Assembly: GCA_025403435.1 (NCBI GenBank)
Contig: CM046344.1
Coordinates: 20,503,652-20,567,651 of the forward strand
Length of the DNA stretch: 64,000 nucleotides
Source: Artocarpus heterophyllus
Lineage: Eukaryota > Streptophyta > Magnoliopsida > Rosales > Moraceae
Reading direction: 5' to 3'
Position numbers and translations under genes: made by a program. The notes beneath the pieces were generated by a model. The model made no database searches. It was given only the letters and a program-made list of their open reading frames with translations, and was not told where the DNA came from. Every line of letters starts with the position of its first letter. Within the stretch, counting starts at the first letter, position 1. Positions 48,166 to 60,491 of the stretch are shown piece after piece.

Positions 48166-48594
48166 ATGGAGCTGTCAAGAAGATCCACAACAAGAACACC
48201 ATCAGAGAAATTGAGAGAAGAGAAAAAGAGATCAAAGCCAAAGCCATGGCTCTTCTCTGTCTGCTCAAACCTAACCACTGATGCTGTAACTGCAACCCTC
48301 AATACCCCATCACTTGCCCACTTTCTTGAGGCAGAAAGAAGAGCCATTAATACTAGAAGGAATCACAATGTGCCCACCAATGATTACTCTCCTGTTGATT
48401 ATTTTACATTTTCAGACTCAAATTTATTGTTTCTCAATTGTCTAATTGCTCCTCATCAATCACCTGCTGCTTCTGGCACTAAGGCTGCAAGTAATGGAAT
48501 CAAATCGATTAACACTAATGAGTTATTAGGAGATGGGAATGGTTTTGGAGCTCCCTTGCTGTTTCCATGTTTGAGTGGGCAACTCATTAAATGA
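48166..48594 (+). CDS. Small conserved-looking protein of unknown function, 142 aa
   Basis: Single exon, ATG 48166 to TGA 48594. The N-terminus is very basic (MELSRRSTTRTPSEKLREEKKRSKPKPWLF). A middle block LTTDAVTATLNTPSLAHFLEAERRAINTRR is followed by polar, Asn- and Ser-rich sequence and a C-terminus GFGAPLLFPCLSGQLIK. No transmembrane segment or known catalytic motif. Base composition is more gene-like than the flanks and the reading frame has no low-complexity bias, so I think it is a real gene. I do not recognise the family. It stands alone, pointing toward the convergent XBAT31-type gene. Confidence 0.65.
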   Translation: MELSRRSTTRTPSEKLREEKKRSKPKPWLFSVCSNLTTDAVTATLNTPSLAHFLEAERRAINTRRNHNVPTNDYSPVDYFTFSDSNLLFLNCLIAPHQSPAASGTKAASNGIKSINTNELLGDGNGFGAPLLFPCLSGQLIK

Positions 48595-49198
48595 TAAACT
48601 TTCAATTTTCAACATTTTTTTAATATTGGAAGCCATCAATTCTGATTCCATTGTTTTAGATCAGTTTAAGGAGGGGCCATCTTGCTTTGTGTATTTTGGA
48701 GCTGGCTTTCAAGCAAATTTTCCGCTGACCTGTGTGCGCGTGTGTTTTTTGTGTCAAAACCTAACTTCTGTGCATGCGGTTTTTTTTTTGCTAGTTAAAA
48801 TAGAGGATTAATAGTGTCCTCATGCCCCCACTCATTGTTTTAAGACTAATCTATTAAATCCATAAGTTATGTTAAATCCATAAGTAGAACGACAAAGAAA
48901 TCTAACATATGCTCTCTTTTACTAGCATCTAGGGAGCCCAAGACGCACCGGCCCAAGCCATATTTGGCAAGTCCAATAGAAGGCATAATTACAACCTCAC
49001 TAAAGACTAAAGTAATTGATTACTAGATGATAAGAGAGAGAGCATTACGTTTCTTTAGTAACATATACTAGTTATGCCTTTCAAAAGATTACTTGGGTTT
49101 TCCCTTGTATCTTTTGATTTTCTACACTTTGCTTTAGGCTCTCTCACACTACTCTAGTTTGCGCATAGTTTGGGTGTTCACTGGTTTGGTAATGCATC
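48595..49198. other. 3' flank of the 48166 gene
   Basis: Probably 3' UTR then intergenic DNA. ORFs such as 48575-48811 overlap the stop of the real gene and look spurious. Confidence 0.5.
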
Positions 49199-49206
49199 GC
49201 TACAAA

Positions 49207-49498
49207 TAGAGTTGTCAGTTTGAAGCGGGCCAACAGAATGGGCTCATGCCCTTTTTTATGGCCCGAGCCCTGCCCAAGATTGGGCCTGGTTGGACCAAGG
49301 ATTTATGCTCAAATTAAAACAGGCCAGCCCGGTTAGATCTTTTCTTTAATTCTCTTATAAAAATTTGAGCAGCCTAGCCCTAGGCCCTTGTCAACTTTAG
49401 GCCGGGCTAGGCCTCCCTTTTTATTGATCAGGCCGACCTGATTTTTACTTTTTGATATGTACAAAGGCCAGACTAAGTGGCCCAAATTGACAACTCTA
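49207..49498. mobile_element. hAT-type MITE, 292 bp
   Basis: Ends are perfect 11-bp inverted repeats TAGAGTTGTCA / TGACAACTCTA. The 8-bp target duplication GCTACAAA sits at 49199-49206 and 49499-49506. Eight-base duplications and this size fit hAT-derived MITEs. Internal sequence is rich in GGCCCG/GGCCCA phrases and has no ORF. Confidence 0.92.
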
Positions 49499-49506
49499 GC
49501 TACAAA

Positions 49507-50460
49507 TATGATGGTTACATTAAAAAAAAAAAAAAACGATTCTTAAACATACTTGCAAGTGATTCTTAAAACATTTTTAAGAGCCTAGCCAGATTTCTTA
49601 GGTGAAACATTCACTATTCTATAGGCAAAGTTGATACATCATGAACGTTAATTAGTATTAGTGATTTCAGTGCTAGCTAATAACACGTTTTGTGAAATGA
49701 TTGAAAATTCTTTGATAGGGTTAAAAAGAAAATTCCACCGATATTGTTGTTTCGAAGTATCAAATTTCCAACATGTTCCATTAAATCTGTATATTTTTTG
49801 GATATGATGTAATGACAGACACACATACACATGCATGTTAGCCAGACGGCAAAAGTAAATAAATCCTACTTTGCTACGTGACAAAGCTCCAAAAAGGCCA
49901 AAAAAACAAAAAAAAAAAGGACTATGTACAAAGGGTAGTATGCTGTAAACAACATTTTTTATGCTCTTTGGTGAGTGAGATGCATTTTCTAAGGACCTCA
50001 CCAATCACCATACAGATGGGGAGCCTACCTCCTGACTTACAGTCAGTCACGCAACAAGAGGTTAAAGAATGAAAATATGCATGCCAACCAAAAATTCCCC
50101 AAAATGTAAAGCTCTAAACTAAAAAATGTAAAGCACTGAATGATAAGCTCTATTTCAGTGATTGCGGGCTCGTTTACATAAAAGATATTGAACATCCTTG
50201 TAATTGGTATTACCTCTATATTATGTGGAATTATATCTGTATCTGGAGAAATATATATGTATATATATATATCTTGAAACATTGCTGCTAGAGAGAGAGA
50301 GAGAGGGGGGGGAAAAAAAAAAAAGCCAGCAATCTTCGCATATGCTTAGCACATTGAGATCATGTCTAAATTTGGAAACTTGAGAAACATACCGACACCG
50401 GCACCAGCTCCATCTGCTGGACCATCATCTTTTGATTGAAAGAAAGCAGAAACCCACCAC
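49507..50460. other. 3' flank of the XBAT31-type gene
   Basis: No gene seen. Includes an AT tract near 50253-50271 and a GA/G/A run (50291-50324). Transcripts of the gene to the right, on the - strand, would end in this interval. Confidence 0.5.
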
Positions 50461-53400
50461 TCACGGCTTGTCAACATTTCCACTGCATTCGGCAGTTACT
50501 TTTCCTGAATTGCGCCCACCCATCCTACCGAACGAGCTCATGGCTGATAAGCTCTTAAAGCTACTGCTTCCTTCGCTAAAGTTTGACTTCCTTGATTTCC
50601 TTGGCCTTGAGGGACTAGTTTCTGCTGCTTCCGTGTTGTTGTTCTTAATATTTGCCACGACTAGTTGGCTAATATTGCTTCGGCAAAAGGGGCATAATGG
50701 GGACGTAGGACAGGTAGTTGTCGAATTCAGCTGCTTGTGGCAGCACAGGGCTAGAATGCAACGCGCACACATTTGATGACTGCACGGTCTGACCTCGATT
50801 GTGCATATCTGGTCGAAGCATATGCAGCACAGCTCAACTTCGCTAACCTGTTTTATTAAAATAAGTCACAGAGTTACCAAGCAAAGAACATGAAAGCGAT
50901 CTAAAAAGCATAGAGCTCAAACCCCTCAACATGTCTTTGAACAGAAATCACATTCATTTTTAGAGAGGAAAAGAATATATTGGGTTGTTTGGCAAAGAGG
51001 AAAGGAGAAAGTCCATGAGGCCCACAATTTCTGAATCCTCCTAACATTGGAAAGAAAATGGAAGAGAAAAGTTTGCACAAAAAACAAGGGGTTTAAATAA
51101 CTATCTTGCCCTTAATTGCACCTCATTTACTCGTGCATAAGGAATAGTTGTAAAATACATTTGCATAGACAATTTCTCTCCTTTTTTCTCTCCTACTGAA
51201 CATGATGAAAGAAAAACTAGTTCTTTCCTCTTTATTTTCTCACTTGGGGTTTTTATCCTCTTTTTCTTCCAATTTTCTATCCCTCTGACCAAACATAGTG
51301 TTAGACTTTCCACTTCTAGAATTAAAAAAAAAAAAAAAAAGATCACATAAAACAAATTTTAATAAAATTGGACAAACATGTGAACTGAAAAGCTTTTCCC
51401 TCTTCTTTTATCCAAATAACTGTATTAAGTTCAAATATTGCGACCCAAATTAGAAGAAATCAACCTTCGAAAAGGTTTTCTTGAATAATATCTTAAAGCA
51501 GGTTTAGATTAGGCTATTTGCTTTGTTAGGGGTACGCATGTATTACAAAATGGTGACATTTTCTGCTGTTAGAGTCCAGAACGCACTTCATTGCGTTATT
51601 CAAAAAATAAATAAAATAATAATAGTCCTTTAAAGAGTTGCATTGGAACCTCTTGAAGTAGGCGTGATTAGAATGACTAGAGATAAAAATCAAAGTCCAA
51701 CATTAAAAAGGGCATCTAATCACCTCAGAGACATTATCATTAGCCTCAACATCAGAATTCAAAAGAGACAGATCTGAGTAGACCGTCTCCTTTAATATGG
51801 CCTTCTCCCTCTCCGTGTTTGCTTCCATTAAAGCTCTCTCTAATAAAGCCTTTGCCTCTGGATTAAGCTCGCTGATGACCTTCAGAGGTGACGGCCAGAC
51901 TAGAGGTTCCGCTGCCGAGGGGTCCAGCAAAGCTGCACAAGCTCGGTTTTTGTACCTCAAAGCAACTGTATACGGTATTCTCCTGCAATAATTCATTCTT
52001 TCACAAGTTAACAAGACCTTCAAACCTTAGTATTCCCTTTACGAAAAGCAGAATTCTTAATGATATCGGGGTGAAGGATGGTAAAATGAGCTAGTGATTT
52101 TACACTAATAATGTATGAACAAGCGCCATGAGATGAGGCTTTTCCCCCACTTTTTCTCATTTTTTGAGATAAAGTTGGATCAAAAGCAATTTTATGTATA
52201 TACTCATTCGAATGTCAAGCATTATGCTTGAAGGTTTCAAAAACACCATCTTGTACTCGGTTTTCCATTGTATAATAATGAAGCTTTTGATCAGATTTAG
52301 ATTAAAAGACAAAATTCTTCTAAAATACATTTGAAAACAAAATTTCTTATTATGCTAAGAAATAATTGATGCTTGATTTCCAATCAGAAACCTTAGGATT
52401 TCCTTCCAATTGAGCAAGTTGCAAGAAAACGTTCATGTCAGTTTAACAAAACAGAAGAAAAATTCACTACATAGACTAATTTGTTTTGTGTTTAATAACT
52501 ACTCTTTAGAGGGAGGGAAAAAAAACAGCATTTTGTGTAATGGTGTTACCCAGAGGAATCCAGTTGAAGCCTATCCCCTCCCCAAGCGAGCAACTTGCGG
52601 ATGCAATCCAAGGAACCACCACGAGCAGCCAAGTGAAGTGGTGTACTTCCAGGGTAGCTGCATATGGAAAAACTTGGATCAACCTAAATTGGCAGATCAT
52701 CCCTAACTTTCCTTTTTTTTTTTTTGGAGGATAATCATCCCACATTGCCCAAAAGACCATTATGCACTAAAATTGATAAATTACCTATATCCACCAGTAG
52801 AAGCACAAACAAGAGCCCCATGAACTAAAAGAACATGAACACACTCAGGCCGCCTTTGATGGGCCGCTAAATGCAGTGGGGTGGCACCACCTCCATCTCT
52901 TATGTTCACAAATCGCACAAATCCCCTGCCGTTACCAAATACCATGAATCACACATCAACAGTAGGGGTGTTCAAGCTTTGGATTAAATTAAAATATGAC
53001 AATGCTGCAGCTAATTAGCAATAATATATAGAATTTTATTTTATAACATATAAATAGGTTCCGTTTAGTTTGGTTTCTACTACTAAACAAATTTCAAACA
53101 GTATACCAAACAAAAACCGCAACTTGTAAGAATCAAACCAGACCAAACCAAACTAATATTCAAAACAACTAAAACCATTCCGTACGAATCGGGTTTGGTT
53201 TGGGTGGTTAATGGTTCAATCCATTTTGACAATTTTTCTGCACACCCCAATCTTAAAAAGGTCAAAAAAAAAAAAAAAAACAAAGAAACAGGGAAAAGAG
53301 AGAGGGGACTAACCATGAATTTGCAACAGGGCTGGAGCGAGTGGCTGAGAGAATGGCTTGCAAGCAATCTGAATGACCATAGTAAGAAGCATAATGGAGG

Positions 53401-54254
53401 CAGGTTCTTCCATTTACAGAATCAAACATCAATATCTAATACATTTATACACAAACCCCCATAAACATGATCAGTGCCTGATCAACAATTAAACCGGAAA
53501 ACATTCATAGTTAACCAAAATGAAAAAAGAGAATTAACACACATTTGCTCCTGCTTCTATGAGCTTCTGCACACAAGCACTCTTCCCATGCATAGCAGCC
53601 AACATCAATGGGGTCTAAAGTACCAAACAATACATAACCAATTAGACATCACATATGAGAACTTAGAAAGAGAGAAGAAAATTAACATTAGAAAATTTTA
53701 ATCAGTTTCAAGGCAAAGCACACAAATTGCGTATTTCACAACTGCTAGTAGGGAAATATGTAAATTTAAGAAAACTTTATAATTATCTAACCACACAAAA
53801 TTGTAGAATTCTAGTAGATATTTTCCTTATTTTTTCTTAAATCAAAATAATGAATAGAAAGCAAGTGTACCTGTTTGTGGCGATTAAGAACGTCAGGGTT
53901 AGCAAAGCGATCCAAAAGCATGGAAAGAACCTATATCAAACAAAACCCACAAAAACCCATCATCAATGTGACAAATATTTTCCCAGGAAACACACAAAAA
54001 GAGAAAAGAGAAATATATATATATATATATCTACATATATCCCAATACACGAGTAGATTAGAGAGCAATGAAGAAACGCCAAAACCCACCTCGATCCGAC
54101 CATAGGCAGCAGCCACATGCAGAGCAGAGAGCTTCCCTCGACCAAAAGAAAAGGTCTGAGTCGTCTCGGCGATGGTTTCCACGTCGCCATCTCTCAGAGC
54201 TCTTAAGAGAGCGCTTTCATGGCGATCTCCTCTGCAACTCAGACCCTGACCCAT
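50461..54254 (-). CDS. XBAT31: Ankyrin-repeat RING E3 ubiquitin ligase, XBAT31 type
   Basis: Eight exons on the - strand: 54254-54090, 53930-53871, 53614-53543, 53435-53314, 52925-52785, 52657-52550, 51982-51724 and 50847-50461. All introns are GT..AG and the phases fit, giving 437 aa. Residues 2-7 (GQGLSC) form a plausible N-myristoylation site. Ankyrin repeats follow (LSALHVAAAYGRIE, TPLMLAAMHGKSACV, NGRTCLHYASYYGHSDCL, ATPLHLAAHQRRPECV, STPLHLAARGGSLDCI). A linker typical of the family contains AEPLVWPSPLK and SELNPEAKALLE. The RING is C3HC4: C316, C319, C331, H333, C336, C339, C361 and C364. The C-terminus is Ser/Lys-rich. Known members pass ubiquitin to substrates chosen through the ankyrin part; XBAT31 has been tied to light and temperature signalling. 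All zinc ligands are present, so it should be active. XBAT31 versus a close paralogue is the main doubt. Confidence 0.93.
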
Positions 54255-54588
54255 ATCCACCACGCGCCACCCCACGCGGCAGGGAGCGTCTGAGAAGTGG
54301 TGGGGTGTGACAGGGAGAGGTGAAAGAGGCAAATCTTCATCCTAAACTAAAGTTAAGTAGACAAGTTGAATGGGAATGGGAGTGTCTTCTGTCTCTGCCT
54401 CGGAGTTTGGAGCTGCCCGCCGGGATGTCGGGCAGTTTTACCTAGGATTTTCTTGGACGTTAATTTTTTAATTAATTACGTAATTATTCCATCTAACTTT
54501 TATTATTTTTTATTTTATTAAAAAATTATAAATATATATTTTAAATTTAAAAATTTATGAAAAAAAAGTTTAAATTAATTGTTTAAAC

Positions 54589-56392
54589 TATAATATGTAA
54601 GAATTTTACACTATAATCATTAAATAGTTCGAATCAATTTTAACTTTTATAAACTTTTTAGGTGAAAAAAATATGAAAATAAGAGTATAATGCCTTAACA
54701 GATTGATTTTGTCTTTGAAATAGATTTTTCTTTATAAGAAAAAATTAAAATATATTTTAATATTTTAAAAGCCACAAAACAAAATATTTTTTTAAATTTG
54801 ATATTTTATTTTAAGATTTTTAATGCCTTTAGATCTATAAAATATTTTTTAGAATTGTCTAAAGTAGTTATGTTATTAGAATGACATATTAAGAAATAGT
54901 TAAAACTAGATTGTATAATTATGTAATTTTTTTATCCCAAAAGTAGTCTTTGTTGGCCCTACTGTCAATCTCACTTATAAGGTGTTTGAAATTTTGAGAT
55001 AAAAACACTGTAACACGTGAAAGCTTTATACTATAATAATTAAAAATTTTGGTTGAATTAAGATTGCCAAACATATTACTAGTTTAGAACATTTAAAATA
55101 TACCAAACTCAACCCTTAGGTCTATTAATTTATTTGAATTTTTGTCTTTCTTATTAGGAGGATATTATTTTCAAAAAAAAAAAATATAGACGATAGTCTC
55201 TTGGTAGAGCGTTATCTTACAATTTCACTTCAAATTCATGTGCATATTATTTGTCTACCAGCAAAAACTTTTTTTTTTTTAATTTGTATCAGATGCCTAT
55301 TCTATCTTGTTTTAATACCCAACTAATGCAAAGTGATTAATACTAAAACAAATTGATAGATCATCAATAAGTTTAGGACGTTTTAAAAGTTAATGACGAT
55401 AGTGAAATTAAAGAAGTTTAACAACCATTAGTGAGATGAACCTTTTTTCTACATCAAATATTTTGATTAAATGGAATTTGCGTAATTTTTTTATCAACAA
55501 TGTCATGACGTAAAATCTAATACAAATTTTGACAATAAATAGTTATACATATCATACATAGAATTCTTGTTGATCTATATATAGTGGTGTTTTATGATTC
55601 TCTAGATGCATTTATTTTATATGATTATAATATTATAAATATATGTAAATTATATAAAATCTCATATCAAACATTGAGAGTTGTGTAATATTAGAATTAT
55701 TTTTATATCTTGGAAAAGAAAAATTTTTGGTATACAAATAAACATGGTATTCAACATACTCATCTATACTACTTAAAAAAAAAAAAATCATCAACGGGTG
55801 TTTTATCTTATGCGTTTGAGAATAGGGGTGTATATTAGAAGGGCATATTTCTAAACATCTAACTAAAATCACATTAAAGTTGAAAAAATATAAAATAGGC
55901 ATCTTGATACAAATCCAAAATATATAGTATATCATCATCATCTTCATCATCATCATTATTATTATACCTCGGTGAAGAATTCTCCACTTGTTTATTCATG
56001 GTTAAGACGATTATGTTCCTTTTGTCAAAATTGGTGTTCACAGGTAGTCGTTTTCTTTCACAATTTTTCAAAGCCTACTATCTTTTCTAATGGTCAACTT
56101 TTTTTTTTTTCCCTTGTTTTTCTTTTTCCAACATTTTTAACCTCCCATGCCACTTTTTGTCTTCTAAAATAAAAAGGTATCATTGGTTTTTCTTTCAGTC
56201 TAAGGTGTCCTTAATTTTTTTTTAGTAATTGTATCGTGTCTTTTTGAGAAGTATGGTTAGAGCTAAAATTTTTGGACTGAAAACTGTAACATATAAGAGC
56301 TTTGTACTATAGTTCATTTTTTCTGATTACTGTAACATGTAAAAAGCTTTATACAATAGTAATAAAAAGTTTTAATTAGAATTAATTTTACA
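54589..56392. repeat. Dispersed short repeat, at least four copies
   Basis: A phrase like CTGTAACAyGTrAAAGCTTT followed by ATACTATAATAATTAAAAAG and TTTTrrTTGAATTAA recurs at about 54589-54645, 55007-55060, 56283-56312 (partial) and 56329-56392, always in the same orientation. Confidence 0.7.
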
Positions 56393-58139
56393 AAACATCA
56401 TATAAACTTACAAAATAATAGCAAATTGGCAAGGAAAGGTTTTTTTTTTTCCCTCTCTCAAGATACAAAAGTTTTAGATGGAATTAGTATAGTATCTCAC
56501 TTTCAACAATAAAAAAAAAAGTTTTTGATACTTTTTTTTTAGAATATACTAGTTATAGGCGTCAACGATGCGTGTGCACTTCTTGTATTTTTCTCATATA
56601 AATATCTAAAATTTCGTATTACCTATTTATTATTCTCCTAATAGTTTAGTTTAAAAAAATTGCTTAAGATTTAAAAATAAACGAACAAGAAATGGATCAA
56701 AATGGACATTTTAATCAGAACATGCATTTTCTTTGAATGTGTGTACAAGAGAGATAGCGTAAATATGTGTAGACAAACAAGGTAAAATTATTTTCAATAA
56801 AAAATTGTCAGCCGTGTAAAATCATATAGAAAATTAATTAAGAGCTAATATGAGAAAATCATGATTAGAAAAGCCACTCAAAAGAATATTTTAATAGGGA
56901 CATATATGAGAGAAAATATTTTAGTATGAATAAATAAGAGGTAATTATATTTATAAAGTAAATAGTAGCTAAAAGTGTCATTGGGAAAAAATAATTTGTA
57001 AATTGGGGAATATATACGAAATAAAAGGTGGAGAGAGTTAGTCTAGAAATTAGCCTTTTCCAACAAATCCTCTCCTTTTTCTTTTTATTTCTTTTTTTTT
57101 TTGAACTTTTGATTTTGCCAATAATTCTATACTTTTTACCATGCTTGCCTTCCGAAAATTACTCGTTTATATTGATGTAACTAAGTTAGAAAAGTAACTA
57201 ATTAAACCAAAAAATGGTAAATAACAAAACTAACTTTCTTAAAGAGGCTACACGTGCGAGTGAGATAAGGGGTGAAAAAATTCTAGTTTGGTTATGCTTT
57301 TTTATGTATAAAAGATAAATGATAATTACCAACACTTGAATAGGAAAACTTCTCAGCTACAAAAAATCCTATTAAGGGGTGAACAACAACTACAACAACA
57401 AGTTATTTGTGTAAGAAATTCTTCAGAGATTGCGGTGTACAAGTTATATAGGATTAGTAGAGGCATGCCATTTAATTCAAACATAGTAACAATTTAGTGT
57501 ATTATAAAGTTTTTCATCCATCAATATAATATCCAAAGTTATGTTTGTCTTCTATGGTATGCTTTGCTATTTAAAAATTCACAATAATCAAAACTACAAT
57601 ATTGTAAAATTATCTTATATTGCATAAAAAGAAGTTATGTCGTATTTTTGGTAGCATTTGCTGATATTTTCTTATCGGGCTCTCCCAATTCTCTCCATTT
57701 CTTCCTTTTTATCACAAAATTTAAGCTTAAGGTGGCACTATAGAAAAATCAATAAACTTTATAGAATGTTTAGCATTCTTAATTCAAACAAATATTTTTT
57801 GTTGTTACAGTATAAATCTCTCATATATGTTATAGTGTCAAGCAAAAGTATGTTGCTATAGTAATCAATGCTTCCAAACATCTTTGTGTCCAATGCCCTT
57901 TGCATCACTTATTAGTTAATTCTGTCACAAATAGTTTGAGATAAACATCGAATTTATCATTATAAGGCTTTGAGAAAATTTTAGGTGCTATAGTAGGATC
58001 TTTTAAAATTAAGTTGTCATTATGGGAAGTAGCATAAATTATATGTGTGTCAAATATTTTTAATGGGTTTTTAATACTTGTCTTTAACTATATAATAAAA
58101 GAGTGTACGTGTTATACAGTATTCCTTTATGGTGTTTTG

Positions 58140-58690
58140 AGGGTTTTTTATTAATACTTTTATGGGTTTTCTTTTTTTTTTACCTCTTTTTTTTTTCTCC
58201 TCTTTGCTTTTTTTATTTCCTTCTTTTGTTTGCATCCTTGTACGTCATTTTTGTTTTTCTACACCATCTAGTGCTCGATTGTTTTTCTGTGTTGTTTTGT
58301 CCTTTTTTTTTATCAATCTTTTTACCTTCTTTTTTCCCCCCTCTTTTTTAGGGCTCTCTTTATCTACTATAATTTTATACTTGAATCTTTTTTTTTAAAC
58401 CATCATTTTGTGCTTTATTTTTTTTTCTTTTTCAACTCCATATCTCTTACAAATGGTTTTTTATTTTTTTTAATATTTACCTTTTTTCTCTTTTTTTTTT
58501 ACGATTATATATATTTTTTACTTTTTCAGTATTTTACCATAGTTTTCATTTATCTTTTTTTTTCTTTTTACTTTATTTATCTACTATTATCTCTTACATA
58601 TGGTGCTTTGCTTTTTTCTTTCTTTCTTTCCTTCTTTCTTTCCTTTTTTTTCATTTATTTATTGTAGTCTCTTAATGTTCTCTCAACATT
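58140..58690. repeat. T-rich pyrimidine tract
   Basis: About 550 bp of mostly T with C on the + strand, including ttctttctttccttctttctttcc near 58617-58644. The ORFs here translate to F/L/S-rich strings that reflect composition only. Confidence 0.85.
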
Positions 58691-60018
58691 TTCATTTTTT
58701 GTCATCTTTCATTTTTCTTTCTATTTTAAATTTATTAATCTCTCCCATAGATTTTTAAGACTTAAACCTCCTATTTAATTTTTTCTCAGGAATAATCTAA
58801 TTACTTGTGATCAATTCTAATTTATATTATTATTAGTTTCTTTTATTTCTTTCATGGTTAAATTTTTGCGCGTTGAGTTATCTGAATTGAAGAACTAAAT
58901 CAAAATTCTACTTGTTAATAAAATATACAATTTTGGCTCTATAATTAGTAAATTGATTACTTTGTGACAAAATCTAACATAGCAATGGTACATGTAGGGT
59001 TTTAAAAAGATAAAATAATAAAACACAGTTTTAAAGAAAATATTCATATTGGAATAAAAAAAAATCAAATTTGTATCACTCGTCTAAAATGTTTTTTTCT
59101 TTCTAAAAGTAATATTTTTAATCTATTGTTTATTTTACTCATTTGCTCCTTATAAAACCCACATATTATACCCATGTCATGCTTCGTTTAAAAATAATCA
59201 ATTTATAAACTAAGATAAAACGTATATTTCATAGATTTCAAGATAGCTAGACATAAAAGTAAATGTTTTTATTGGGAAAAAAGTAAATATTGACAGTTAA
59301 AATGAAACAAATGCATAACTCTAGAGATTATTTGTGCAACTTTTATATTTTAACACGTGCTAGGCTCATTCCGAAACTAGTCAAATTGAAAAGTATCTAA
59401 AAACTTTTATTTTAAAGTAAATTTTGATAATTGTTTTTTAATATTTTTACCGATATAGGTAGTTTCCGATATTTTCTTAAACCTAGAGTTTCATCAATCC
59501 TTGATTTCAATCTTCGATTTCTCACTATTAAATTGTATAGGTTTTCTTTGTTTACTGATACAAACATTCTTTGCCTTTTCTCTATCAATTTCCACTTATT
59601 TTTATTTTTTTCATTTTCATTTCTTTTTTGTTATTAACATCTTTTCTTCCTTAAGACTTGGTGTGTGCTTGTTTGTTATCTCCGGTTATCTTATCAAACT
59701 TTTGTTTGCTTTTTGCCTTAGTCAATTCATTACAGCTCTATTTTAATTATAAAAGTAAAAGGCAAACAAGGAAAAGAAGCCATAGACCAAAGGCTCCTTT
59801 CTACGCGTTGTTTCTATTATTATATTTGAAAAGTGAAAAGGATATGGGCATCATGTTTTTCATGTCCATAATTCCAAAATGAAAAACTATGTACACCAAA
59901 TTTTTTTTGTTAACACACCCCTAAATAGTTAAAATTAAAAATTAGTTTCTATTAATATCAAAATATTATCTAATTTTACTATTATCCTCATAAACGCCTA
60001 ATGCTTAAACCAATTTAT

Positions 60019-60486
60019 TAAAAAGAGTTTACATTCCCTTTTTTTCTCTGGGACTAACTTTTTTCGTAAGGTGAGTGGTGGCCATGCTTAGGGTAGTTTT
60101 GGTTTTCACAACAGGTGTCCTCACAATTGTCTTTGACGTCGTTGTTTAGGTTGTGGCTAGTGGGTTTTGACCCTGACACTTTGTTGGTCTACATTGCTGG
60201 TGTTATTGTTTCATTAGTCTATGGTTTGTCTCGGTTTTGTTAGATGCTTTTTTCAATAATGGCATGGTGCCATCTTCTTTGATGTTGGTTTTGTTTGTTG
60301 CTTTATGTTTTCTATGTAATAACAGAGGTGATTTTTTCGTCTTTAGTTGTTTTAGTATATCTTACCCGCGAGAGCTTGCTCTTTGCTGTGTTTGGTTTGT
60401 TACTATATTATGGTTGTGGCCTTTGTACTATATTATCGTGGCCAATATTTGTTTTGATATTTAGCCATCGACTGTTGAGGGCCTTA
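60019..60486. other. GT-rich block left of a solo LTR
   Basis: Clearly less AT-rich than its flanks (ggtgagtggtggccatgctt ... gactgttgagggcc). With 63529-63740 on the other side of the solo LTR, which ends in an A-rich tail, it might be the 3' end of an old LINE. No reverse-transcriptase motif was seen. Confidence 0.3.
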
Positions 60487-60491
60487 TTAAA

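Larger units (their letters stand above)
54255..60018. other. AT-rich gene-poor DNA
   Basis: After the promoter of the XBAT31-type gene (54255 to about 54480) the sequence becomes very AT-rich with many homopolymer runs. ORFs are short and low in complexity. It holds dispersed copies of a roughly 55-bp repeat and a long T-rich tract, listed separately. No gene seen. Confidence 0.6.

Noticed and set aside
53875..54310. + strand ORFs over the first exons of the XBAT31-type gene
   Set aside because: Overlap real exons on the other strand and contain AT-repeat translations (IYIYIYL).
58103..59746. F/L-rich membrane-protein-like ORFs
   Set aside because: Produced by T-rich low-complexity DNA; no start context and no varied residues expected of a membrane protein.
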